NCBI GenBank assembly: GCA_030762935.1
Contig: CM060900.1
Span: forward strand, 289,486,784-289,550,783
Length of the DNA: 64,000 nucleotides
Source of the DNA: Hymenopus coronatus
Lineage: Eukaryota > Arthropoda > Insecta > Mantodea > Hymenopodidae
Reading direction: 5' to 3'
Shown here: one piece after another, positions 36,071-47,100 of the stretch
Position numbering within the stretch: the first letter of the stretch is position 1
Layout of the letters: every line of letters begins with the position of its first letter
Notes under the pieces: model-generated
Database searches by the model: none
The model's input: only the letters and a program-made list of their open reading frames with translations
Told to the model about the DNA's origin: nothing
Made by a program: the position numbers and the translations under genes

Positions 36071-37831
36071 AACGGTGGCTTCACGCCAAGCCGTAGGAAA
36101 TGCTCCTTCTTGCCAAACGCGGTTATATAGGCTCAGGAGATAGAGTTTACCACCAGAAGAGAGGTGCTGGAGCATTGCGATGTGGATACTATCAGGGCCT
36201 GGGCTGGAGTGCCGAGAAGATGCTAATCAGGCAAACAGCTCTCGCATGCTAAAAAGTGTGTTGTAGCACTCGGTGTCACAGGACCGGAAAGAGGGGCTCT
36301 GAGACTCCACCTCTGTCTTAATGGCACGGAACGGCGGGTGATAATTGGCGGAACTGGACATATTTGCGAAAGTGTTACCAAGGACATCTGCAACAGCAAT
36401 CGCATCAACTATGGTGTCGGTGCCCACGAGTAGCCCCGGTATCTAAGTACCAGTCTGCTTACCGGCAACAAGGCGGAGCTTCTCCCACACAACAGATGAA
36501 GGTGTTGTGCGATTAAAGGTAGACACAAACGAATTCCATGAAGCCCTTTACCTATCCTCAATAATTCGGCGTGCCCGTGCGCGTGTTTGTTTAAAATGGA
36601 TGAAATGCTCCAATTTAGGGTGATGGCGAAATACCCTAAGAGCCCTCCTACGAGCACGAATGGCATCGCGGTACTCGGCAGTCCACCAAGGGACCGGTAT
36701 TCTTCTAGGGTAGGCAGACGTCCGCAGTATTGACTGCTCGGCAGCGGAGATCACAACGGAGTTGAAATGCTCGACCATCTGATCAACGGAGTCGAACTGG
36801 CAGTCGCTGAAAACAGCAAGAGCGGAAAAAAGAGCCCAGTTCGACTTAGACAGCTGCCAAGACCTCGCACGCGAGGAGGAAAGGTGGTGTGATATAAGAG
36901 TAATGACACAAGGGCAATGATCACTAGAATGAGTGTCTGATAACACGTTCCACTGAAAAATTTAAATTTAAATGGCGTGTTATTTATGGACGATTTTTTA
37001 ACTGCTGTGGTTCTCAGCGTCCCATTCTATATTGGGCGTGAAAGACCGCTTAAGTTTGCTCAGAGGCCTCTCTATCAGGCTTGAGGTTCTTTTAGGTGCC
37101 GTAAATCTACGACACAGGACCAACGGCTTTACTTCCCTTCCGAAGTAAGCCATGCTAAGGATTTTACACCCATCGTCCTCCGCCGGGTTTGAACCCGCGA
37201 CCTTGGGTATATGAAGTCAGAATGGTAACCATTACACCACTGCAAGCGGTGAGCAAGCCGTGCAGAGCAAAAGGAAAGGTCCATGAGCGATAGCGTGGTA
37301 GAATAATCGGAAATGAAAGTAGGTTCACCGGTGTTCAGAACAGAGAGATTATATTGAGCTAAAAGGTCAGCAAGAAGAGTCGCCCGCTCGCAGGCCCTAG
37401 GGGAACCCTATGTGGATGGTGGGCATTAAAATCACCCAGCAGAAGAAAAGGTGCTGGCAGCTGTGACAAGAGATGGAGCGCATCAGCGGCGCAGTTGATA
37501 AATGAGGGCGGAATTCAGACATTACATACAGTAAATTAGAAACCAGGAAGAGTAAGTAGGATAGCAATAGCTTGCAAGGTAGTAGTGAGCGAGACTAGCT
37601 GACCGCAGATGTGTGTGCGCGTGAGGAGCATAACACCCCCATGAGCAGGAGAGCCCTCCTCGGATGTAACATCACACCGTATGGAAGGTATTGGTGCAGG
37701 GTCAATGAATCGTGGGGGCGAAGCTTTGTCTCCTGCAAATACAGAACCAGAGGGTTGTAGGACCGTAGTAACAGCTGCAATTCGGCCCTATGAGTACGGA
37801 CACCGCGGATATTCCACGTCAGGAGAGCCAT
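36071..37831 (-). pseudogene. Family B ORF2 N-terminal part (EN and start of RT), copy 9
   Basis: It starts MALLTWNIRGVRTHRAELQL at 37831. LYLQETKLRPHDS follows, and after frame changes LLLGDFNAHH (about 37420). The endonuclease is split by the SINE between RLAHRL and QWNVLSDTHSSDHCPC. The region after EN reads SILRTSAYPRRIPVPWWTAE and FKQTRARARRIIEDR, then FANMSSSANYHPPF, SLYNRVWQEGAFPTAWREATV, ending at the array at 36071. Stops near 36220, 36445 and 37500 and the truncation make it non-functional. Confidence 0.85.
36956..37236 (-). mobile_element. tRNA-derived SINE inserted in copy 9
   Basis: The element reads on the minus strand. Its head is tRNA-like, with an A-box-like TGTAATGGTTACC (complement of about 37224-37236) and a B-box core GGGTTCAAACCC (complement of 37185-37196). 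A non-tRNA body follows (complement of about 36990-37170), and it ends in an A/T-rich tail next to 36956. CCACTG occurs on both sides (36950-36955 and 37237-37242), and removing the insert restores the endonuclease text RLAHRL-QWNV. These points support a 281-bp SINE with a 6-bp target-site duplication. It is not a functional tRNA gene because no cloverleaf acceptor stem closes. Confidence 0.82.
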
Positions 37832-37959
37832 GGAGCACAGATGCGTGAAAGGTTACCGAATAATCATACTATGAGTTAGCAGCTGGGATGCAAACGAATT
37901 GTGGAAACGTAGTAGATGAGGTTAAGGTGGACGTTTCTTGTTCTTTATACTCTTTGGAC

Positions 37960-39069
37960 CCACAAGAATATAGTCACTTTCGTCGCCGCTATCCGCTTAT
38001 GTTCGGGATGTGGAAGATCCGCTACGGCTCGTAGTACGAGAACGGGACTTGGAAGGTTTTTCAGTGGCTTTGAGTTTTTTACGACTGCGCTCATGAGGCG
38101 CAGTGACAGGTGGTGTCGGTCGAACAAGCAGCTTACGGGCAGGTTCTGGAGAATTAGACCTTGAGGCAGTGGGTACTATGGATGTTGACTGTTAGGTTGT
38201 TTTGCTCGGCGACTGTCTGTTTGCGTACACGCGTCGGCTACGTGCACGGTCTGTACTGCAACTGAGGAAGCAGGAGAACGGCGGAACGCCGATGCGTAGC
38301 CTGAGATGGTCGCAGGCTGCAATTGTTGGAAGCGACGCCGGGCTTCAGGAAAAGTTAGGCGCTCCTTAACCCGCAACTCCTGGATGGCTTTTTCCTCTAG
38401 AAAACGCAGACACTACCGGGAGCTGGGTTGATGGTTTCCTTTGCAGTGGACGCAGCAAGGGTCTCGAGTACAAATACCTTCTCCATGAGCAGGTTGGCCG
38501 CAACGTTCAGATGTAGCGTCGAAGGTGCACTGACTTTGGGTATGACCGAATTTCTGACACCGAAAACAACGCATGGGATTCGGTGCATATTGTCTCACAG
38601 TAGCGCGTTCATAACCACAGTAAAATGCCTCAGGTAAGGTGGTGCCTTTGAACGTTAGGAATACCGTTCGCAATGCAACCGACTGACCCTCACGTTTACC
38701 TAGAAGACAGTACGCCTGACATACACCCTGGTCGGAGAGGTTGGAAACAATGTCTGCATCTGAAAAGCCGTCTGAACAGGCGGTGGTCACCACGCCTCTA
38801 CAGGTGTTCAAAGAGTTGTGCGGAGCCACTAATATGGGTTACGAACCTAACAAACTGGCCTTAATGAGCTTCTTTGACTGGTCTTCTGTCTTGGTTTCCA
38901 CTAGAAGGGTACTGTTTATCGTTCTGGTAGCATTGATCACTTTACCGCAAATCCGGTCAGTTTTTCGTTGGATATAGAAGGGAGTAATATCTCGCATTGT
39001 TTTCTTTTCGCAGGCCAGGGTCACAACTATAAAGCGGTCAAAAGAAGAGGTTTTGCGCGGAGATAACAA
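37960..39069 (-). pseudogene. Family B ORF1 (Gag-like), copy 9
   Basis: The start codon reads TTG (complement of 39067-39069) where copies 3 and 4 have ATG, followed by LSPRKTSSFDRFIVVTLACE. The core SKKLIKASLLGS, MAPHNSLNTCRGVVTTACSD and QGVCQAYCLLGKREGQ is present with one frameshift near 38835. The zinc knuckles are well preserved: CFRCQKFGHTQSQC, CERCGQPAHGEGIC and VHCKGNHQPSSRQC. A frame change near 38400 leads to MRVKERLTFPEARRRFQQLQ and then an Arg/Ser-rich tail (SKSRSRTTSR near 38040). The function is RNA binding by family. This is the best-preserved B zinc-knuckle region in the window. Confidence 0.85.
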
Positions 39070-39172
39070 AATGGAAAGACCCCCTTCAGGAACCGTCGGC
39101 GACAGCCTGCCATCCGGGAGTAGACAGAAAAGACACAAAAATACTTTCCGGTCTGTGCCGCCTGCTAGACCT

Positions 39173-39692
39173 CTACCAGACCGATCTCGAGGAATACCTC
39201 AGAAGGAGTTACCCTCCAGCTACCACTGCTGGTCCATACGGGTAAGCCCTTCACCATGTACAACCCGGCTTTAAGCCCCTACCACAGGTATAACCACCTG
39301 TGGCTCCCCACTTTAGGCCATGCTGCGTAATAAAGCAGACATGGATTCAGGGGACTTGTGGTTGATTACACCGGGTTTCCGTAAGCGGTAACACGACCGG
39401 TCCGTAATTCTAACTCAACGAGCAGCGCACCCCTACCAGACCGATCTCAAGGAATACCTCAGAAGCAGTTACTCTCCAGCTACCACTGCTGGTCCATACG
39501 GGTAAGGCCTTCACCATGTACAACCCGGCTTTAAGCCCCTAGCATAGATATAACCACCTGTGGCTCCCCACTTTAGGCCATGCTGCATAATAAAGCAGAG
39601 ATGGATTCAGGGGACTTGTGGTTGATTACACCGGGTTTCCGTTAGCGGTAACACGACCGGTCCGTAATTCTAACCCAACGAGCAGCGCTTTT
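39173..39692 (-). repeat. 260-bp tandem duplication in the family B 5' UTR of copy 9
   Basis: CTACCAGACCGATCTC begins at 39173 and again at 39433. Both units run through the same CCAGCTACCACTGCTGGTCC, AACCACCTGTGGCTCCCCAC and CCGGTCCGTAATTCTAAC stretches and end at CGAGCAGCGC. The units differ at only a handful of positions. Copies 3, 4 and 8 have one unit. Confidence 0.9.
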
Positions 39693-40135
39693 CGGGAAAC
39701 TAAAACGGACCGGGCCCCCGAGGAAGCTACGTGGCTGTACACAACGGTATGAACGGGCTCCGCACCTAAGGGTTACAATAGGGGTAGTAGGAAGGGTCCA
39801 CTCAACCTTCACGCCTGAGACCTCCGAAGAGCACACATGTTGGAAGCCGCGCTGGAACCGTGGGACAGGAACCACGGAGATGGAATAAATATCCCTGTTG
39901 GTGAGGCAGGAGTTAATAAATCTAAAGCCTTAATACTAAACACGTAAAGAATAAGCCAAGAAGGGGAAGTAGATGAGGCGAGTAAATTCGCTCTCACAAA
40001 AGACACAAACAAATATGCACACAAACACAAAGCGTCGCTCAGTTGGTGGCGATGAGGATGAGATGGCGGTGAGTGGCTCGGGAACTCCCGGGTGCGCCAA
40101 ACCCGTACCTACCGTAGTAGGCCCCTGGGGGGAGC

Positions 40136-40828
40136 AAAATGGGGGCAGGCTCGGGAACTAGATGGATGTTCCCCGCCGCAGTTCAGACAAGTTGCAGTTT
40201 TAACGCAATCCCCATCGTGGGATGCGTCGCTACATATTGCACACTTTGACCGACCAGATCAAAATTCCCTGGTATGACCAAACCGCTGGCACTTGTAACA
40301 TCGTTGGGTTGGGAATATAGGGCCTAACCTCGATGGCTTCGTACCCTGCCTTAATTCTTTGTGGGAGATCTACCCGATCAAAGGTAAGGAACAGGGTACG
40401 GGTAGGCACAACATCACAATTGACTTTCCGCTGAACCCTATAAACGGATGTTACGCCTTGTTTTCAAGATCATTTTGAAGCTCCTCTTTGGACAAACCGT
40501 CCAATGCGCGGGTGGTGATAACGCTATGCTAGGAGTTCAAGGTCTTATGCTTTTCGACCTTAACCGGATAACTGCTAAAAGTTTCGCCTTAAGAAATTTC
40601 ATTGCCTGGGAATTTAATATTGCCTCAACTAGGATGGTTCTATTTCGGGCTCTAACACAGGATTTAACCGGGCCAGCAATTGTGTCTAAATCTTCTGAAA
40701 GCGAAAGGGCTAACGGATGTAAAGTGTTTACCTTCCTCTGCTCTAAATACGACTAAGTAGCGAGGACCATCGGTCTCAGCTACTTCCTCTCCCAACACTA
40801 AATTAGATCTTGATTTTAATTTTGCCAT
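40136..40828 (-). pseudogene. ORF1 N-terminal half (Gag-like), copy 10
   Basis: The ATG (complement of 40826-40828) gives MAKLKSRSNLVLGEEVAETD, then GPRYLVVF, a decayed core with GYPVKVEKHKTLNS-like text, FDRVDLPQRIKAGYEAIEVR, and the first knuckle CYKCQRFG. The region beyond keeps only traces of the second and third knuckles before the junction at 40136. Frameshifts near 40740 and 40470 and stops near 40590 and 40280 inactivate it. It resembles ORF1 of copies 6 and 21 more than that of copy 15. Confidence 0.8.
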
Positions 40829-41287
40829 AAAAGATATGATTTATATTCATCCCCCAGTGCTCCCCACCCACCACGGAGCCCAACACGGGGTCACCCTACT
40901 GCGGTGACAGGGTTACACAGGGGATATAGCGGGCTCGCCGTCCCACTCACACTGGAGTTCGGTGTTATACCTAGTCCTGGCCGATTGACTAGGGGTGGGT
41001 TAGTCCCTAGCCTCCCGTTTAGGCAAAACAGAAACCAAAGCTGTGTATTAGGCTTCGGACCCTCCCCAGTTACTGAAAGACAGAAGCCCAGACTCAGGTA
41101 CGCAACCCTCAACCAACCATGATATTGCTTTTCACCGACACGGGTCTCCACCCACGGCTTACACGTGAATGGGCAGTTTGACCTACTGACTCCCTCACCA
41201 CTCTGATGTTGCCCACAGAGGTAGTCAAGGTGGCTCGGGACCCTGGATGCGCGTAACCCGTACCTACAGTAGTAGGCCCCTGGGGGG
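40136..41287 (-). mobile_element. Copy 10: family A 5' part (5' UTR and N-terminal ORF1)
   Basis: On the minus strand it has the 5' end at about 41287 (CCCCCCCAGGGGCCTACTAC), a complete 5' UTR with the TGACTCCCTC/GAGGGAGTC stem (one mismatch), and ORF1 down to the third zinc knuckle. There it meets the 5' end of copy 9 at 40136. Confidence 0.85.
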
Positions 41288-41687
41288 GAACCTTATATCT
41301 GGTGTGCCTTTTAATGTGCGTGTTTAATTTTACTTTGATTTTTATTTCTCTCGGCCTCTGGTAGCATATCAGTAGCTTAGGTCTTATCCGTTTTAAAACT
41401 TTTAGCAGTTTGAATTTTAGGACGGAGGAACTGGTTTCTACTTCCACCTTTTTAGTTGCAGTTTTATTAGGCTTTTAGTTTCTATTTGTTCTGCTTTGGG
41501 TGTTTTTTTTTTTCAGTGGGTTTTATTGGTGAGTGGCTCATTTTTATTCATGTTTTAGTTTTCTAGGAAGTTTTAATTGATTACTGAGTGTCGCCCTACT
41601 TTTTGTGGAGGCTAATGACCTAGCTGTTGCGCGTCTCTGACACCATTCATCATCATCATCATCATCATCATCACCATCATCATCATA
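41288..41687 (+). mobile_element. Copy 11: retrotransposon 3' UTR fragment with ATC tail
   Basis: T-rich 3' UTR sequence with repeated TTTTAG words, a degenerate terminal hairpin region (GGCTAATGACCTAGCTGTTGC, about 41610-41630) and an ATC tail (41647-41686). No coding sequence remains. It is the first unit of the head-to-tail series that reaches 53262. Confidence 0.7.
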
Positions 41688-42491
41688 GAAAATTTGGTGA
41701 CTGGCATTTTCTTAGCGATTCCCTTAGTGCCCTTCAGAGCATTCGTCAGCTGTACAATTACCATCCTTTAGTGCATTGCATCCAGGACGTCCTCCACATT
41801 TTGCAAGTTTCTGGGCGTTTTGTGCAACTGGCATGAATTCCTGGACACGTTGGCCTTCTGGGGAATGAACTGGTGGTTTAGGCAACGAAATCGGCAGTCA
41901 CAGAACCCAGGGTTAATATTACCAGTGGAATCGCGGAAGACTGTAGGGTTGTTTAGGATGCGGAGAGCGGTATTTTTGAGCTGGCATGCGGAATGGTCGG
42001 CTCACTGCGGTAAATAGCTTACGGTAACCTCCTCTAGTTTACCGGGCCGGGAGGAGGTAGTATTATTGAGACTACCACGTGGCCACTGTATGCTTATTCA
42101 CATCTACCTTTTTAGGCACGAATCTGCTCCTATCTGTGCGCTCTGTGGGGAGTAACAGTTCGTCATGTGTTGCTAAGTTTTTAGCACAAGTTCCTTTTAG
42201 TTTGAGGTTTTAGTGTGGCAGCTGTTTGCCGGATATTAAAGCGGCCTTTTAGCTTTGAATTACTTTGTTTTTTAATTATTTAGTCTTATTGTTAGATTTT
42301 TAGCCAGTTTTAGCTACCTCTGGCTTCAGGGCTGAGTAGTTATTTTACTTTGGTTTTATACTGCTTTTAATTTTACTGTTACCCGCGTTTTAATTTTCAA
42401 AGATGTTTTATTAACCGTTATTGCCAGAATTTTATCTTAAGGGCGCCAATGTCCTAAGCAGTTGAGCGCCCTTAGACATCATTATCATCAT
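41688..42491 (+). mobile_element. Copy 12: family A fragment (RNase H to 3' end)
   Basis: It begins in RNase H at RKFGDWHFLSDSLSALQSIR directly after the ATC tail of copy 11. Readable pieces are HCIQDVLHILQVSG and IPGHVGLLGNELV, then a damaged C terminus with deletions. The 3' UTR leads to a hairpin (42439-42473: AAGGGCGC and GCGCCCTT) and a short ATC/ATT tail. Confidence 0.82.
42439..42473 (+). other. 3' hairpin of copy 12
   Basis: AAGGGCGC at 42439-42446 and GCGCCCTT at 42466-42473 pair perfectly over 8 bp, although the coding part of this copy is heavily decayed. Confidence 0.8.
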
Positions 42492-42699
42492 TACTGCTTT
42501 TAGCCTGGCTTTTTGGTTTTCATCAGGTATTTTTTTGGTTTTACTTTAAAACCTGCCCCCCCCCCCATAGTTTTAATTGTTTTAATTCCAAGTTTTTGAG
42601 ATAGCTTTTATCGTTATGCTTTGACTTTTTTATTTTTAAAGGCGCCAATAAGCTAGCAGTTGAACGCCCTTAAACCCAATCATCATCGTCATCATCATT
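42492..42699 (+). mobile_element. Copy 13: about 200-bp 3' UTR fragment with hairpin and ATC tail
   Basis: It starts right after the tail of copy 12, has a C homopolymer (about 42557-42566), an imperfect hairpin (AAGGCG/CGCCCTT with a bulge, 42639-42672) and an ATC/GTC tail (42681-42698). It is the shortest unit of the series. Confidence 0.72.
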
Positions 42700-43950
42700 G
42701 GAGCTTGAAAACCGGCTTCGGTTTCTCCCATGAGAAGAAAGTCTGTATTACATTCTGGCGCTGTAGGTGGCGAATTCGCCTACTCTTCAACTCGGGCCAG
42801 ATTTCCTTCCCTTCGCAGATGAGGTGAGATTCCTGGGGTTGGTATTTGATCATAAACTGTGCTGGTCACCACATATAACACAGCTTAAGGCGCGGTGTGA
42901 CCGTTCTCTTAATATTTTACGGATACTAAGTGGCAAAGCTTGAGATGCAAATCGGAGAGTAATGCCGCGTCTTTATCGTCAACTGATCCGATCCAAGCTA
43001 GACTATGGATGTTCTGTTTACTCTTTAGCACGACTATCTGTGCTGAGAAAGTTAGATGCAGTCTACAATCAGGGCATCGGTGTGGCTGTTGGAGCCTTTC
43101 CAACTAGCCCAGTTGTAAGCCTCTACACCGAATCGGCGGAACCACCCCTTCGCTTTCGTTGTGATGTCCTCTTAGCGAATTATAGTACTGGACTTAGGTT
43201 CATGCCTACGCATCCAATATTTCCTCGTTTTTATTCCACTGAGCTAGACGACCGTTATCGTTAACTATCCCTTAGTCCAAAGCCTGCAAGTTTTCGTGTC
43301 AGCGAACTTCTTCAGGATTATGATATAGCAATACCTAGCATGTTTCCCAAGGGAGAGAGTGTGCTCCACCTTGGTTACGTGCTGCCTCCCACGTTGATCC
43401 TGGGATGTTGGCATTCGGGAAGTCTGTGATGCCTTCGTGTAGTATCGGTACTAATTTTTTTTAGAATGTTTATCCCCTTACAGTGTCAGAATTTTCTATA
43501 CACCGGTGGGAGTAAATGAATCGACGGTTTTGGCTGTGCCTTTGTAACTGGAACCGAACAACATACTTTTGGTTTGCCAAGTCACACATCCGTTTATACT
43601 GCGGATCTGTATGCCATTTATCGAGCCATTCAGTACATTTGCCGTCGAAACTTGGGTAACTGTCTTATTCTGAGTGATTCGCTTAGCGTACTTCAGAGCG
43701 TTCGTGAGCTGTACAACTACCATTCTTAAGTGCAGCTCATTTGATGCCCTCCACAATTTAAACGCTTCTGGCGGGAATGTGCTTCTCGCATGGCTTCCTG
43801 GACACGTTGAGTTGTCAGGCAATGAGTTAGTGGATGTGGCGGCAAAGTCGGCAACCACGGAGCCCAGTGTCCCCATTACTTGTTCAACAGCCGAAGATTT
43901 TAGACTTATTCTGCGGAGAGCGGTGTATTTGCGCTGGCTGGCAGAGTGAT
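42698..43950 (+). mobile_element. Copy 14, left part: family A RT-RNase H fragment
   Basis: It begins at ATTGGAGCTTGAAAACCGGC (RT thumb region) at the tail of copy 13. It reads YRQLIRSKLDYGCSVYSLAR, VGAFPTSPVVSLYTESAEPP, then RNase H with SAEL changed to TADL and HVELSGNELVDVAAKSA, up to LRWLAE. Young copy 15 is inserted here, and the remainder resumes at 49812. Several frameshifts are present. Confidence 0.87.
43936..43950. repeat. Target-site duplication, left copy (15 bp)
   Basis: GGCTGGCAGAGTGAT immediately precedes the GAT tail of copy 15 and is repeated exactly at 49812-49826. The repeated text is RNase H sequence of copy 14, so it marks a clean insertion. Confidence 0.95.
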
Positions 43951-43969
43951 GATGATGATGATGGTGTTT

Positions 43970-44004
43970 AAGGGCGCTCAACTGCCGAGGTCATAAGCGC
44001 CCTT
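43970..44004 (-). other. 3'-terminal stem-loop of copy 15
   Basis: AAGGGCGCT (43970-43978) and AGCGCCCTT (43996-44004) form a perfect 9-bp stem with a 17-nt loop, 19 bases from the 3' end of the element. It probably marks the RNA for its own RT, by analogy with other stringent non-LTR elements. Confidence 0.88.
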
Positions 44005-44188
44005 ATGATTAAAACTTGGCAATAGCCAGTAAGAAAATACCAAACAAAAAAGTAAACTCAAATAAAAGAGCTAACACAGTTGAAACGGAAGTAACAGAAA
44101 CGTCCAGCCCTCTAACCAGAGCTGGATATAAAACTCCATCTAAAATCAACACATTAAAACCAAAAGAGTTTAAAAAACCGCTATCACA

Positions 44189-47100
44189 CTAAAACGTCAA
44201 GGTAAAAGAAACTTTTGCTAAAAATTTAAAAACCCTGTCCACTGCTCTTGGGTCATTTGCCAGGACCTCAGCAAGAGAGGCCGGCATGCCCATAGATGAC
44301 CGAATGTGTGCCAGGTGACCACACTCCAGCAACACATGACGAACTGTCTGTGCCTCCCCACAGAGCGCACAGACAGGAGCAGGTTCACGTTTAAATAGGT
44401 AACTGTGAGTAAAAATACAGTGGCCAATTCTTAGCCGAGCTAGTACTACCTTCTCCCGGCGGAATAAACGAGAGGAGGTCACCCAGTTGACAGGGAGGTC
44501 CTTCACCTCTCGCAGCTTATTACCACGGAGAGCCGACCACTCCGCATGCCAAGTCGAAAAAACGGCTCTCCGTACAGCCACTCTAAAATCTTCTGCTGTT
44601 GAATGGGTAATCGTAACACTGGCCGCTGCGACTGCCGATTTCGCTGCCAAATCCGCCGTGTCATTCCCTGGCAAGCCAACGTGTCCAGGAATCCATGCGC
44701 ACTCCACATTAAAACCAGAAGCGTGCAAAATGTGGAGAACGTCCTGGATGCGCTGCACCAAAGGATGGTAATTGTACAGCTCACGAATGCTCTGAAGGGC
44801 ACTAAGGGAATCACTAAGAATAAGGCAGTCACCTAATTTTCGACGTCGAATATACAGAAGGGCTTGATAAATAGCATATAGCTCGGCAGAATATATAGAT
44901 GTGCAACTAGGCAAACCGTAAGTAGAAGTTGCTGTGCCATTTACAAAGGCACATCCAACACCGTCGGGGCTCTTACTACCATCGGTGTAAATACAAATAC
45001 GGCCACTGTATTTGGATAAAAATTCTAAAAAGCAACGACGAATACTATCAAGAGGCGTAACAGATTTCCCGTAGAGCGTCATCCCGAGATCGACATGGGA
45101 GGTAGCGCGTAACCAAGGGGGGTGTATACTCTCTCCTTTGGATAACAGCCGAGGAATGTCAACATGGTGCTGGCGTAGAAGCTCACGGAAACGAAAACCT
45201 GCTGGCCTGGGGCTCAGAGAGCGGAGGCAGTATCGCTCGTGCAGCTCAGGGGAGAAAAACGCGTGATAAGTTGGATGCCCAGGCATACACTTCAGCCCAC
45301 AGCCATAATTAGCAAGCAGGACATCACGCCGACAACGCAGAGGAGGTTCTCCCGATTCGGCGTAGAGGCTAACAACTGGGCTCGTTGGAAAAGCTCCAAC
45401 GGCCACACGGATGCCCTGGTTATGGACTGTGTCTAACCTTCTGAGCACTGAAGGTCGAGCTGAAGAATACACAATGCTGCCATAGTCCAACTTCGAACGA
45501 ATCACAGCACGATAAAGACGGAGCAATGCCGTCCGATCCGCACCCCAAGACTTGCCACTTAGTATCCGTAAAAGATTTAGAGAACGGTCACATCGTGCTC
45601 TAAGCTGTGCTATTTGTGGTGCCCAACAAAGTTTCCGATCGAAGATCAAACCAAGGAATCTCGCCTCGTCTGCGAAAGGAAGTAAATCTGGCCCGAGTCG
45701 AAGAGACGGCGGCATATGCCACTTACGGCGCCAGAAGTTAACGCAGACTGTCTTCTCAGCGGAGAAACGAAAACCGTGTTTCGAGCTCCATGCATAGAGA
45801 TTGTCCAAACACCGCTGGAGACGGCGTTCCAAAAACGGTGTACGCTGAGAAGTACAGAAGATGGCAAAGTCGTCCACGAATAAACAGGAAGAGACACCTT
45901 GAGGCACACATAGTGATATGGAATTTATCGCAATAGCAAATAGAGTCACGCTGAGTACCGAGCCCTGCGGCACTCCGTTCTCTTGAATAAAATGGTTAGA
46001 AAAAACCGAACCCACCCTCACTCGAAAAACGCGGTCCCGCATAAACTCCTGAATGACCAACAGTAGGCGTCCACGTATGTTCCAGTTGTGCAGAGAACGC
46101 AATATTCCCGCCCGCCAACACGTGTCGTAGGCCTTCTCGAGGTCAAAAAATATCCCAACTGTGGGGCTGTTCTTAAGAAACCCGTCCATAATCTGAGTTG
46201 ACAGAGAGACAAGGTGGTCAGCAGTTGAACGTCGTCGTCGAAAGCCACACTGGATGTTCGTCAGAAGATTGTGGGATTCCAGCCACCACACCAACCGTCC
46301 ATTGATCATGCGTTCCATCACCTTGCAAACGCAACTGGTGAGGGAAATGGGACGGTAACTGGAAGGAAGATGGCGGTCCTTTCCAGGTTTAAGAATAGGT
46401 ATGATGGTGGCCTCCCGCCAGTTGTCTGGAAAAATGCCATCAACCCAGACACGATTATAGACCTCGAGTAGGAAATCTTTGCCATCAGGAGAGAGATGTT
46501 GCAACATTTGGACGTGGATACCATCTGGACCTGGTGCTGAGTGTCGCGAAGAGGAGAGTGCATTGTCTAGCTCTGCCAGGATGAAAAGGCGATTATAATC
46601 CTCAAGGTTGCCAGAAAGAAACGAGAATTCTTGAGATTCCACCTGGTTCTTAACTGTAAGAAACTCAGGGGAATAGTTGCCTGAGCTAGACACCTCAGCG
46701 AAAGCACTGCCTAAAGTATTCGCCACGTCAAATGTATCAACAACAGCTCCGGTAGGTGTTTTGAGACCGGCGATGGGCATATGGTTCGGTTTCCCAGCCA
46801 CACGTCTTAACTTATCCCATACGACAGAGGAAGGTGTATGTCGATTAAAGGAACCCACGAATTTATTCCATGACATCTTTTTGCTATCCTTAATAACCCG
46901 CCTAGAATGTGCACGCATCCGTTTATAGTGTATCAGGTTATCCAGTGTAGGAAAACGCTGGAAAACCCGTAGAGCTCGTCTGCGAGCGCGAATAGCATCC
47001 CGACAGTCAGCGGTCCACCAAGGTACCGGAAATCGACGGCTGTAGCCAGTCGAACGCGGAATGGATTGCTCAGCAGCAGAAAGAATGGTCCCTGTAAGAT

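Larger units (their letters stand above)
36071..40135 (-). mobile_element. Copy 9: family B retrotransposon, 5' two-thirds
   Basis: On the minus strand it has a 5' end at about 40130 (CCCCCCAGGGGCCTACTACG), a 5' UTR with an internal duplication, ORF1, and ORF2 as far as the RT palm (WREATV at 36071), where the trinucleotide array cuts it. The rest of RT, RNase H and the 3' end are not found nearby. It carries a SINE insertion (36956-37236). Its 5' end sits inside ORF1 of family A copy 10. Confidence 0.85.

Noticed and set aside
37177..37240. Possible functional tRNA gene on the minus strand
   Set aside because: Only A- and B-box-like promoter parts are present, no acceptor stem closes, and the segment is bounded by a target-site duplication as part of a SINE.
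41647..41686. Short regular repeats that could suggest CRISPR or satellite DNA
   Set aside because: They are ATC microsatellite tails of LINE copies with no spacers.
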